Source: an uncultured Flavobacteriaceae bacterium | GTDB taxonomy: Bacteria > Bacteroidota > Bacteroidia > Flavobacteriales > Flavobacteriaceae | Direction of reading: 5' to 3' | Length of the DNA: 64,000 nt | Assembly (NCBI GenBank): GCA_943789455.1 | Contig: CALSUE010000001.1 | Span: 760,001 to 824,000, forward strand | Shown here: positions 10,273 to 20,144 of the stretch, piece by piece | Numbering within the stretch: position 1 is the first letter of the stretch | Layout: each line of letters opens with the position of its first letter | Position numbers and translations under genes: made by a program | The notes under the pieces: generated by a model | Database searches by the model: none | What the model saw: the letters and a program-made list of their open reading frames with translations, nothing else | What the model was told of the DNA's origin: nothing

Positions 10273-11905
10273 AAAGTTAAAACATAGTATATTTCTATTT
10301 ATTATAATAATAGTGGTGAATCTTGTGAGTCAAGGTTTTTATAACAGAATAGATTTAACCAAAGACAACAGGTATACCATAGCTAAAGTTACAGAAGGCC
10401 TTATTAACAAGATTGACAAACAACTCCTTATCAAAGTATATTTAGAGGGTGATTTTCCTTCAGAATTTAAACGCTTACAAATCGAAACTAGACAGTTTTT
10501 GGAGGAATTAAGCGCTAAAAACTCACAAATAAAAATTCAGTTTATACGTCCAGACAATCAAAGAGAAAAATTAATAAAAGCAGGAATGATTCCAAGCCAA
10601 CTGACTGTAAAAGAGGATGGTAAATTATCTAATGCCATTATTTTTCCTTGGGCAGAAATTTTATATAAAAATAAAACAAGTAAGGTTTCTCTTTTACCAA
10701 ATGGCACATCACAATCTCAAGAAGATCAGTTAGAAAAAGCAATTGAAAATTTAGAATTTTCTTTTAGTAATGCCATCTATAAACTTCAAGAAGAAAAAGA
10801 AAAAAAAATAGCTATTCTTTCAGGAAATGGTGAATTATCTGATATACAAGTTTATTCCTTTTTAAGTGAGGTGAGAAAAAAATATCGATTAGCAAAATTC
10901 ACCTTAGATTCTGTAACCACAAACCCAAAAAAAACGTTAGTTGATCTTCAGAAATTTGACCTTGCCATCATAGCAAAACCAACCCAAGCATTTACAGAAA
11001 AGGAAAAGTTAGTCTTAGATCAATATATTATAAATGGGGGGAAAACGCTGTGGATGATAGAAAACGTTCAGGCAGACACAGATAGCTTGTATACTAATGG
11101 TAGTATGTTAGCATATCCCAGAGATCTAAATTTAACTGATTTTTTCTTTGCTTATGGATTAAGAGTGAATGCTACTTTACTCCAAGATTTATATGCTGCA
11201 AAAATCCCTTTGGCTACAGGAAACGTTGGAAATAAACCACAATTTCAAAATTTAAACTGGTTTTACCACCCTTTGGTGTTAGGAAATCCGAATCATGCCA
11301 TATCAAAGAATATTCCCCCTGTTAGATTACGATTTGCAAATCAAATAGATACGCTACAAAACAATCTGAAAAAGACTCCTTTACTAATGAGTTCAATGTT
11401 AACAAAAAAAGTAGGAACTCCTACTATTATAGAACTCAACAGTATAGCTAACGAACCTGAAGAGGAAGAGTATTCAACTGGTTTTCAGATTACTGGACTT
11501 CTGACAGAAGGTTTATTTAACTCAATGTATACCAACAGGGTTAAACCCTTTAATGTAGATAATTTTAGAAAAAAGAGTCTCTATAATAAAATGATAGTTA
11601 TTTCTGATGGAGATATTGGAAGAAATCAACTACAAAAAGGAAAACCTTTTGACTTAGCTAGAGATAAATGGACAGATGAACAATTTGGAAACAAAGAATT
11701 TTTATTAAATGCAGTAGATTACTTGTTAGATGATAACGGTTTAATTGAATTGAGAAATAAAAATATCCAAATTAATTTGTTGGACAAGAAAAGAGCTTAC
11801 CAAGAAAAAACGTATTGGCAATTTATTAATATAGCATTGCCGCTTTTGATTTTAACTACTTTTGGATTTATATTTCATTATTTAAGAAAAAGAAAGTATT
11901 CTTAA
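10265..11905 (+). CDS. gldG: gliding motility-associated ABC transporter substrate-binding protein GldG
   Basis: DLTKDNRYTIAKVT; IVISDGDIGRN; C-terminal TM; follows gldF. Confidence 0.92.
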   Translation: MSKKLKHSIFLFIIIIVVNLVSQGFYNRIDLTKDNRYTIAKVTEGLINKIDKQLLIKVYLEGDFPSEFKRLQIETRQFLEELSAKNSQIKIQFIRPDNQREKLIKAGMIPSQLTVKEDGKLSNAIIFPWAEILYKNKTSKVSLLPNGTSQSQEDQLEKAIENLEFSFSNAIYKLQEEKEKKIAILSGNGELSDIQVYSFLSEVRKKYRLAKFTLDSVTTNPKKTLVDLQKFDLAIIAKPTQAFTEKEKLVLDQYIINGGKTLWMIENVQADTDSLYTNGSMLAYPRDLNLTDFFFAYGLRVNATLLQDLYAAKIPLATGNVGNKPQFQNLNWFYHPLVLGNPNHAISKNIPPVRLRFANQIDTLQNNLKKTPLLMSSMLTKKVGTPTIIELNSIANEPEEEEYSTGFQITGLLTEGLFNSMYTNRVKPFNVDNFRKKSLYNKMIVISDGDIGRNQLQKGKPFDLARDKWTDEQFGNKEFLLNAVDYLLDDNGLIELRNKNIQINLLDKKRAYQEKTYWQFINIALPLLILTTFGFIFHYLRKRKYS

Positions 11906-12663
11906 ATATCCAACAAATTATCATGTATAAATTGATAACTCAAATCTTCCTGCAACTTTTTTGAGCTTATTATTTTATATTTCAACTGTGAATTTTCTTC
12001 AAATATCGGATTCTCAAAATTTAGACTTTTTCTCGCATTTGTATAGAAATCTCTTCTGCTAGGATGATCATTAGAACACGCATTAAATGTTGTACCCCAA
12101 CAATCTTGATCAAGTATTTCGTGAATAATTTCAATACAATCTTCTAGATGTATCATGTTTACAAAACCGTTTGGTTGTGGTATTGTTTTGCCATTTTTAA
12201 ACCAACTTCCTGGATGTCTACCTGGGCCAAATAAGCCAGCAAAACGAATAATTGTTGTTTCAAAAAAAGTAGTGTCCCTAAAAAGATTTTCAATGGCTGA
12301 AAGGGGTGTATTCATTGTTGTGGTCTCTTCGGTAACTAGAGAGTTTGATACAGGATATACTGAGGTAGAGCTAATAAAGATAACTTTTTGAATCGATGAC
12401 ATTTCAATTTGTTCAATGAGTCGCTCATATGCATCTATGTCTTTTGAGGTTATGGCTATCAAAAGAATATCTGATGCTAAGAATAAATCAAATTCTTCAA
12501 ATTCAGTAATATCTATCAAATAAGATTCAATATTTAAGGCCTCTAATTCATGAATTTTTATTTCAGATGTTGTAGATCCTTTTACTAAAAAACCATCATT
12601 CATTAAAGAAACTGCCATAGGTTTCCCTAACCAACCACATCCAAGTATGCTAACATTCTTCAT
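11902..12663 (-). CDS. NAD(P)-dependent epimerase/reductase-like protein (SDR-type Rossmann)
   Basis: SILGCGWLGKPMA nucleotide-binding loop, VIFISSTSVYP; start likely MKNVSILG at 12663 rather than 12678. Confidence 0.8.
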   Translation of the reverse strand: MKNVSILGCGWLGKPMAVSLMNDGFLVKGSTTSEIKIHELEALNIESYLIDITEFEEFDLFLASDILLIAITSKDIDAYERLIEQIEMSSIQKVIFISSTSVYPVSNSLVTEETTTMNTPLSAIENLFRDTTFFETTIIRFAGLFGPGRHPGSWFKNGKTIPQPNGFVNMIHLEDCIEIIHEILDQDCWGTTFNACSNDHPSRRDFYTNARKSLNFENPIFEENSQLKYKIISSKKLQEDLSYQFIHDNLLDI

Positions 12664-13312
12664 CGCAACAATTTTCATGCTTTATAAATTTGCAACTCAC
12701 TACAGCTAGTAATGCTCCTATAATTGGAGCTAAAATATACAACCAAAGTCCTTTAATATTTCCAGAAACAATATTTGGAGCTAGTGAACGTGCAGGATTC
12801 ATTGATGCATTAGTAATGGGGCCGGCAAAAAGGGCTTCCAATAGAACAACAGACCCAATAGCTATACCAGCCATCATTCCTGCCTCTTTACTTCCTGTGG
12901 AAACGTTAATAATAACAACCATTAGAAAAAATGTGAGAATTAATTCTAATACAAAAGCTCGCCATACATCTACAGTAGGAATGGTTGCTCCTAAAAGTTC
13001 ACTTTTGGGAAATAACCACATCAATACTAAACTTGCTGCAAAAGCACCTGCTACTTGAAAAAATATATACTTGGGAACTTCTTTCCAAGAAAATTTCTTA
13101 GCATAGGCAAATGCAATGGATACTGCTGGATTAAAATGGGCTCCTGATATTTCTCCAAAAGCATAAATCATGGCCATTACGATTAAACCCCAAGTGATTC
13201 CTATTCCTACATGGGTTACATCCCCTCCTGTAATCTCATTGATAGTCATGGCGCCAGTTCCGCAAAAGATCATCGCAAAGGTGCCTATAAATTCGGCTAC
13301 ATAATTTTTCAT
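12650..13312 (-). CDS. MIP family channel / aquaporin
   Basis: Two NPA boxes (HFNPAVS, SMNPARS), six hydrophobic segments; Cys-rich tail KHENCCDEEC. Confidence 0.93.
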   Translation of the reverse strand: MKNYVAEFIGTFAMIFCGTGAMTINEITGGDVTHVGIGITWGLIVMAMIYAFGEISGAHFNPAVSIAFAYAKKFSWKEVPKYIFFQVAGAFAASLVLMWLFPKSELLGATIPTVDVWRAFVLELILTFFLMVVIINVSTGSKEAGMMAGIAIGSVVLLEALFAGPITNASMNPARSLAPNIVSGNIKGLWLYILAPIIGALLAVVSCKFIKHENCCDEEC

Positions 13313-13425
13313 TTACACTCGTTTTTTTCTAATATTGATATCTATTAGGCAAAGATACATTTGTTTAGGTTACCTTTTCATTAAGTTTTATCTTGCTAGT
13401 TCATTTTTTTTAAGCCAATCATCTT

Positions 13426-15644
13426 ATGAAAATAAATTTCTTATTATTTAGTCTCTAGCTTTTTAGTCATGTCAGTTGCTCAACTTCTGAGACAACGTAC
13501 ATAAGCGCTCTGAATGAGCAAGAACGATGGAATCATAGAGCTGAAAATACTGAAATCATTAGAGATGACTTTGGTATTCCTCACATTTACGGTAAAACTG
13601 ATGCCGATGCGGTTTTTGGAATGTTGTACGCACAATGTGAAGATGATTTCAATCGTGTAGAACGAAATTACATCTGGGCAATTGGTCGTTTGGCTGAAGT
13701 TGAGGGAGAAAAAGCCTTGTATAGCGATGTAAGAGCCAATCTCTACATGACCCAAGAAGAAGCAATTTTAAATTATGAGAATAGTCCTAAGTGGCTTCAA
13801 GAACTTTGTATTGCATTTGCAGATGGTATTAACTTTTATTTAAAAAATCATCCAGAAGTAGCTCCTAAATTAATTACTCATTTTGAACCGTGGATGCCCA
13901 TGTATTTTAGCGAAGGGTCAATTGGAGGTGATATTGAAAGGGTCTCTACAGAGAAAATAAGAGATTTTTATGGCCCTCAAACAAATTCAAAAAAATTGGC
14001 AATTTCTGATGGCTTAATCCGCTTGAAAGATGACGAACCAAGGGGTTCTAATGGTTTTGCTATTGGTGGAAAAAAAACAGCTTCTGGAAATGCCATGTTA
14101 TTAATAAATCCTCATACCTCTTTTTTCTTCAGAGGAGAGTCTCATGTTGTTAGTGAGGAAGGTTTAAATGCATACGGAGCTACAACCTGGGGTCAATTTT
14201 TCATCTATCAAGGATTTAACGAAAAAACTGGATGGATGCATACCTCTACAGGAACAGACATCATTGATGAGTTTAAAGAAACTATTGTAAAAACCAATGG
14301 TAAATCACACTATACATATGGAGAAAAAATGCTTCCTGTTGATTCTATTCAAGTCTCATTAAATTATGCTACAACTACAGGAACCTCTTCAAAAGACTTT
14401 ACTTTATTCAGAACACATCATGGACCAATTACTCATTCAGAAGACGAGCATTGGATATCAACTGCGCTTAATGTGGAGTCCTATTAAAGGCATTGAAACA
14501 ATCATTTACTAGAACAAAAAAATCAAATCATAATGAATTTCATGAAATGATGGATATCAGAACAAATTCGTCAAACAATACTGTTTATGCAGATGCAGAC
14601 GGAACCATCGCCTACTATCATGGAAATTTCATTCCTGTGAGAGATGAAAAATTTGATTATACAAAACCAGTAGATGGAAGTAATCCAGCTACAGATTGGA
14701 ATGGATTACATAAGTTAGAGGAAAATATTTTTGTGAAAAATCCTCCAACACATTGGATACAAAACTGTAACTCTACACCATTTAGCTCTGCAGCAGAATA
14801 CAGTCCGAAAAAAGAGGATTACCCTGAATATATGTCTTCATTTCCAGAAAACTTTAGAGGTATACATGCAATTCCTCTATTAAAAAAAGCAGAAGATCTA
14901 ACTTTAAAATCTTTAATTAAACTAGCATATGATCCCTATTTACCGGGAGCAGAAAAACTTATATCAGGTTTAATTGAAGCGGCAAAGAAAACACCCTCAC
15001 AATCTAAAAATGTCAAAGATGCTTTAAAGATGTTGAAAAAATGGGACTTTAAAGTAGCTATTAACTCCATTGAAATGACCTTAGCGCAATTTTACATTAA
15101 TTCATACTATGAATCAGGTAAAATTCCAACCATGACCTATGGAAAAAGAACCTCAAGACTAGCTCGTTTTGAATATATGAGTGTAGAATCGTCTCCAAAG
15201 GAACGTATGGCAATTTTTGAAAAAAGCTTACAAAAACTAACAGAAGATTTTGGCTCTTGGAAAACTCCTTGGGGAGAATTTAATAGATATCAGAGAAATG
15301 ATGGGGAGATTTTTCAAAATTTTGATGATACTAAAAAAAGTTTACCTGTAGGTATGGCATCGGGTAAATGGGGTGCTTTGGCATCATTTGGTACACAATT
15401 TGGGAAAAACACCAAGCGCCAATACGGAACCTCTGGGAATAGTTTTGTTGCCGTTGTTGAATTTGGAGATAAAGTAACTGCCAAAACAATTTTAGCAGGA
15501 GGTCAAAGTGGAGATCCTAATTCACCTCATTTTGATGACCAAGCTATACCTTATATAAAAGCAAAATTTAAAGACGTAGCTTATTACAGAGAGGATGTTT
15601 TAAAGCGCGCAAAAAAAATCTATAACCCTGGAAAAGAAAAATAA
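13426..15644 (+). pseudogene. penicillin acylase family (Ntn hydrolase) lipoprotein, degraded
   Basis: Conceptual frame MKINFLLFSL*LFSHVSCSTSETTYISALNEQERWNHRAENTEIIRDDFGIPHIYG... runs into the 13621 ORF; TAG at 13456-13458; two +1 shifts near 14470 and 14489; continues in the 14493 ORF. Ntn nucleophile context RGSNGFAIGG is present. Confidence 0.8.
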
Positions 15645-15703
15645 GTTATGCATTTAACAACTTAAAATAATTGTATTTTCACACCCTTAAACCTTTAATA
15701 ATT

Positions 15704-16615
15704 ATGAAAAAAAATATTTTTAAAATTACAAGCTTAATTGCTTTAGTCTTATTTATCTCTTTAACTAGTTGTGACAATGCACCTTCTTCTGTTGAAGTAG
15801 AAAAAAAACCGATAACTAAATTAAAAATTACCACGCCTCAACCTAGCCCAAAAGCAACAGTAGAGCAACGAGTTGGTCTAACAGATATATCAGTAGAATA
15901 TTCTAGACCAGGTGTAAAAGGAAGAGCTATTTTTGGAGATCTAGTTCCTTTTGGTAAAACATGGAGAACGGGTGCTAATTCTAATACCAAAGTTACCTTT
16001 AGTTCTGATGTTTCTATTGACGGCCAAACACTAAAAGCAGGTTCTTATGGGCTGTATACTGTTCCAAACGAAAATTCTTGGGAAATCATGTTCTATGCTG
16101 AGTCTGATAATAGCGGAGTTCCTAGAGATTGGGACGATACCAAGGTTGTTGCAAAGACTAGTGTAGAAGTATACTCAATGCCAATGAATGTTGAGACATT
16201 TACCATTACTTTTGACGATGTTTCTGGTACTTCAGCAACATTAGGGATTCTTTGGGAAAAAACATATGTTGGTATAAAGCTTGAAGTTCCAACAGATAAA
16301 TTGGTTTCTGAAACTATAGATGCAGTTATGGCTGCAAGCCCTGAAGCTGGAGATTATTATAATGCCGCTATCTATTATAGACAACAAGACTTAGACATCA
16401 AAAAAGCAAATGAATGGATGGAAAAAGCAATGTCTTTGACTGAAAAGCCTGCATTTTGGCAATTGAGACAACAGTCTTTAATTTATGCAAAAATGGGTGA
16501 AACAGAAAAGGCGATAGCAGTTGCTGAAAAATCTCTAGAACTTTCAAAAGCAGCTGGAAATGAAGCTTATGTAAAAATGAATACGCAATCACTTGCTGAA
16601 TGGAAAACCGAATAG
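15704..16615 (+). CDS. DUF2911 domain lipoprotein with C-terminal TPR-like region
   Basis: SPII signal MKKNIFKITSLIALVLFISLTSC; TPQPSPKATVEQRVGLTDISVEYSRPGVKGR is the DUF2911 hallmark. Confidence 0.88.
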   Translation: MKKNIFKITSLIALVLFISLTSCDNAPSSVEVEKKPITKLKITTPQPSPKATVEQRVGLTDISVEYSRPGVKGRAIFGDLVPFGKTWRTGANSNTKVTFSSDVSIDGQTLKAGSYGLYTVPNENSWEIMFYAESDNSGVPRDWDDTKVVAKTSVEVYSMPMNVETFTITFDDVSGTSATLGILWEKTYVGIKLEVPTDKLVSETIDAVMAASPEAGDYYNAAIYYRQQDLDIKKANEWMEKAMSLTEKPAFWQLRQQSLIYAKMGETEKAIAVAEKSLELSKAAGNEAYVKMNTQSLAEWKTE

Positions 16616-16634
16616 TGTTATTCTACATATAATA

Positions 16635-16671
16635 AAATTTAAAAGGCAGCTAATCGCTGTCTTTTAAATTT
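16635..16671. terminator. bidirectional hairpin terminator between convergent genes
   Basis: AAATTTAAAAGgCAGC / GCTGtCTTTTAAATTT inverted repeat with TAATC loop, between convergent genes ending at 16615 and 16650. Confidence 0.75.
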
Positions 16672-17132
16672 TTACTTCTTAGATCTATACGCATTGTTTG
16701 CATGGAACAAGTCATTCCTGATTTCTCATAGGATTTAATTGCAGCAATATTTGTTGGATATACCTCTAACCTAACTTCATAAATACCTTTTGATAAAGAC
16801 CAATTGTATAAATAATTCATAATTGAATGATTAACACCTTTACCCCTATAATCTTCTTTTGTGAACATAAAACCTAAATAGGAAAACTGATTAAATTGAA
16901 AACAATCTCTGGCTTTCTTTATTCGTGCATATCCACATCCAGCAATGATGCCATTAATTTCAGCAATAACAAGTTCTACCATGGAATCACTAATAAGGTT
17001 TGGAATATCATAATAATAGGTTTTGGATGCCTTTAGGGTTTTATCCATTGGCCTTTCGGCATTTAAAACTCCTTGCTCAAATTCTAAGAGAACTGGTAAG
17101 TCTTCAATAGTTGCTTTTCTAATGGTGATCAT
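16650..17132 (-). CDS. GNAT family N-acetyltransferase
   Basis: MITIRKATIEDLPVLLEFEQ; acetyl-CoA binding loop YRGKGVNHSIMNYLYNWS. Confidence 0.9.
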   Translation of the reverse strand: MITIRKATIEDLPVLLEFEQGVLNAERPMDKTLKASKTYYYDIPNLISDSMVELVIAEINGIIAGCGYARIKKARDCFQFNQFSYLGFMFTKEDYRGKGVNHSIMNYLYNWSLSKGIYEVRLEVYPTNIAAIKSYEKSGMTCSMQTMRIDLRSKNLKDSD

Positions 17133-17144
17133 TATAAAGGAAGA

Positions 17145-18125
17145 TTAGTAGTTTAAATTAATTTTTTTTCTAATGAGGTCTAATGTTGCTATTAAATCCT
17201 TTGAAAAAGAAAAACTCATAAGATCACTTTCTTTTTTATGATCTCTAAGCAATTGATTAAAATGTTCAATTTCAAAATTGTAGCCAAAAGTTTTAGCAGA
17301 AAAATCTACATGTTCTTCACTTCCATTTTGTAGTAAAGTAATTGTTGTTGGTTGGTGAAACATAGTGTTAATTTTAATGACTCCGTGCTCGCAAGTAAAA
17401 ATAGCTTCAGTAGGTGTTTTCTTCAAAAAGGTACTTTTCAAAATTGCTTTGGAATTATCATAATTAAAAATCATTTCACAAGATGAATCTGCGCCATTAG
17501 TGAAAAAAGTTGCATCAGCTTCTATAGATTTAGGAATTCCTAATGTGGATAAGGCAAGAAACACAGGGTAAATCCCAATATCTAATAAACTCCCTCCTCC
17601 TAATTCCTTTTTTAACACTCTACTATCTAAACCATGTGTAGATTTAAACCCAAAATCAGCCTCTAAACAAAGTACTTTACCAAAAGTCTTATTTTTTAAA
17701 AAGTTTATTAGGTATTGATAATGTGGTAAAAAAGTTGTCCAAAGTGCCTCCATGATTAAAGTATTCTCTCTTTTCGACACACTAATCATTTCCTCAACCT
17801 CCTCCAAATTCATTGCAAAGGGTTTTTCACATAAAACAGCCTTTTTATGCTGCAAACAAAGAATAGCATGCTCTTTATGGAAACTATGGGGCGTTGCGAT
17901 GTAAATAGCATCTACTAAGGGATCTTTAACAAGTAACTCATAAGAACCATAACTAACAGGAACATGAAATTGATTTGCAAAGGAAGAGGCCTTTTGAGGG
18001 CTTCTTGAAGCAACTGAATATAACTTAGCTCCATGAACAGAAGCTATATCTTGAGCAAATTTTTGGGCTATATGACCTAATCCTAATATTCCCCAACGAA
18101 TGATTTTAGTTTCTAGTTTGCTCAT
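17145..18125 (-). CDS. Gfo/Idh/MocA family oxidoreductase
   Basis: IRWGILGLGHIAQKFA Rossmann; DAIYIATPHSFHKEHAILCLQHKKAVLCEKPFAMN (EKP motif). Confidence 0.93.
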   Translation of the reverse strand: MSKLETKIIRWGILGLGHIAQKFAQDIASVHGAKLYSVASRSPQKASSFANQFHVPVSYGSYELLVKDPLVDAIYIATPHSFHKEHAILCLQHKKAVLCEKPFAMNLEEVEEMISVSKRENTLIMEALWTTFLPHYQYLINFLKNKTFGKVLCLEADFGFKSTHGLDSRVLKKELGGGSLLDIGIYPVFLALSTLGIPKSIEADATFFTNGADSSCEMIFNYDNSKAILKSTFLKKTPTEAIFTCEHGVIKINTMFHQPTTITLLQNGSEEHVDFSAKTFGYNFEIEHFNQLLRDHKKESDLMSFSFSKDLIATLDLIRKKINLNY

Positions 18126-18157
18126 CTTTATTAATTAATACTTTAACTCTTCTCAAT

Positions 18158-20032
18158 TTATAGTATGGATGGTTTTTTTTCAATACTCAGTATCCCTGTC
18201 AATAAAAATAAAAACATTAAAACTAATACATGATAAAGAGTTAAACCTAAGTAAACAGCATCATAAGTTGTTTTTATAAAAGCAATAGATATTAACATTA
18301 AGGTTATTTTAATCTTCAATTGATTTTGTGTAAAACTATGCATTAAAGCAATATAAATAACCAATATACATCCAACAAAATTAAGCCATAGATAACTGAT
18401 CACAGGAGCTAAACCAAGTTCTTCAGGTTGATAAATTCCAAAATAATAAATCAATAAAATAATAATCTCAGTAATAATTGCAGCAATAAAAACAGCATTC
18501 CCCTGAACTCTTTTGAAAAAGAATGCTAGTAAAAAGATACCCAAAACATTTCCATAAAAAAGAGATCCAATAATATTAACCAATTGAATTAAATTATCAA
18601 ATAAGTCTGCAATACAGGCAATTATAATTGCTAAAATACCCCAAGCTAAAGTTAGCCATTTTGAAGCTTTTACATAATGAGACTCATCTCTTCCGATAGC
18701 TAAATTTCTTTTGTACACATCAATAGTTGTAGTAGAGGCTAAAGAATTTAACTCTGAAGCTGTAGATGACATAGCAGCAGCTAAAATAACTGCCAATAAC
18801 AATCCAATAATACCTTTAGGAAGGTTATTTACGATAAAATGAATAAATACATAATCTTTATCATTTTCTTCAATTTTCTCATCTGAAGCTTTATCTACTT
18901 TTTTAATGATAGTTTTTGCTTGATTCTTTAAAATTTTATCCTGTTCGTTAAGTGCTATGATAATGGCTCTCTCAGAATCTTGTATCCCGTCTAAAAGAAG
19001 TGTTTTCTTTTGAGTTTCTATATCAGTATGTTGTTTTTCTAATGCTTTAAATTCTTCGTAATATTTAGAACTAATAACTGCCTCATTTGCTTTAGGGTTA
19101 AAATTTAGTGGAGATGCATTAAATTGATAAAATACAAATACCATAACTCCTGTAAGCAATATAAAAAACTGCATAGGAACTTTTAACAATCCATTAAACA
19201 ACAAACCTAACTGGCTTTCCCTGAGAGACTTTCCTGATAGATATCTTTGTACCTGACTTTGGTCTGTTCCAAAATAAGATAGCATCAAAAATGTACCCCC
19301 TAAAAATCCTGTCCAAATGGTATATTTCTTATCTAAGTCAAATGAAAAGTCTAATACTTTCATTTTATCACTTGCTCCTGCTATATCTAGTGCTTTTGAA
19401 AATGTTATTCCATCTGGCATATAGTACATAATTAAAGTAAAAGCAGTAACCATCCCTAAAAATATAATAATCATTTGCTGTTTTTGTGTGACATTCACAG
19501 CCTTTGTTCCTCCAGAAACTGTATAAAAAATGACCAATAAACCTATGATAATATTTAGAGCAATTAAATCCCAACCAAGAACATAAGATAAAATAATTGC
19601 AGGTGCATAAATGGTAATTCCTGCAGCTAATCCACGTTGAATTAAAAACAAAAAAGCGGTAAGCGATCTTGTTTTTAAATCAAACCGGGTCTCCAGGTAT
19701 TCATAGGCTGTATACACATTTAATTTGTAATAAATTGGAATAAAAACAAGGCATATAATAACCATGGCTATCGGAAGACCAAAATAGAACTGAACAAAGC
19801 CCATTCCATCATGGAAAGCCTGACCTGGAGTCGATAAAAAAGTAATGGCACTAGCTTGAGTAGCCATCACAGACAACCCTATGGTCCACCATTTAGTATC
19901 TTTTCCTCCTTTGATATAATCCTCCACGCCATTATTCATCTTTCGGGTCTTATAGACTCCATAAAGAACTATGAATAGTAAAGTTGAGAGTAAAACTAAC
20001 CAATCTAATAGATGTAAACTTGAAACTCCCAT
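18158..20032 (-). CDS. sodium:solute symporter (SSS family)
   Basis: Multi-TM with ATQASAITFLSTPGQAF, FYTVSGGTKAVNVTQ, AAAMSSTASELNSLASTTTIDVYKR. Confidence 0.92.
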   Translation of the reverse strand: MGVSSLHLLDWLVLLSTLLFIVLYGVYKTRKMNNGVEDYIKGGKDTKWWTIGLSVMATQASAITFLSTPGQAFHDGMGFVQFYFGLPIAMVIICLVFIPIYYKLNVYTAYEYLETRFDLKTRSLTAFLFLIQRGLAAGITIYAPAIILSYVLGWDLIALNIIIGLLVIFYTVSGGTKAVNVTQKQQMIIIFLGMVTAFTLIMYYMPDGITFSKALDIAGASDKMKVLDFSFDLDKKYTIWTGFLGGTFLMLSYFGTDQSQVQRYLSGKSLRESQLGLLFNGLLKVPMQFFILLTGVMVFVFYQFNASPLNFNPKANEAVISSKYYEEFKALEKQHTDIETQKKTLLLDGIQDSERAIIIALNEQDKILKNQAKTIIKKVDKASDEKIEENDKDYVFIHFIVNNLPKGIIGLLLAVILAAAMSSTASELNSLASTTTIDVYKRNLAIGRDESHYVKASKWLTLAWGILAIIIACIADLFDNLIQLVNIIGSLFYGNVLGIFLLAFFFKRVQGNAVFIAAIITEIIILLIYYFGIYQPEELGLAPVISYLWLNFVGCILVIYIALMHSFTQNQLKIKITLMLISIAFIKTTYDAVYLGLTLYHVLVLMFLFLLTGILSIEKKPSIL

Positions 20033-20034
20033 AA

Positions 20035-20133
20035 CTAACTAGCAAAAGATTTTGTTATTAAGTAAAAAACAATAATGTAAATAACATTAACAATTAGAAC
20101 AATTGAGTAAATTTTTTTCCAATGTTGTTTCAT
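20035..20133 (-). CDS. 32-aa single-TM small protein upstream of the symporter (not in ORF track)
   Basis: ATG at 20133, MKQHWKKIYSIVLIVNVIYIIVFYLITKSFAS*, TAG at 20035-20037; ends 2 nt before the symporter ATG (20032) and follows PIG-L by 11 nt. Confidence 0.6.
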   Translation of the reverse strand: MKQHWKKIYSIVLIVNVIYIIVFYLITKSFAS

Positions 20134-20144
20134 ATTTTTTATAA

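Noticed and set aside
12690-13058. 122-aa ORF on + strand
   Set aside because: Antisense shadow of the aquaporin gene; low-complexity composition, no family motif.
13480-13755. 91-aa minus-strand ORF overlapping the penicillin acylase 5' region
   Set aside because: Antisense to the Ntn hydrolase reading frame, which is clearly homologous to a known family.
14470-14493. Programmed ribosomal frameshifting in the penicillin acylase gene
   Set aside because: Would need two separate +1 events 20 bp apart and stop readthrough; no slippery heptamer or stimulatory structure seen. Decay or sequence error is simpler.
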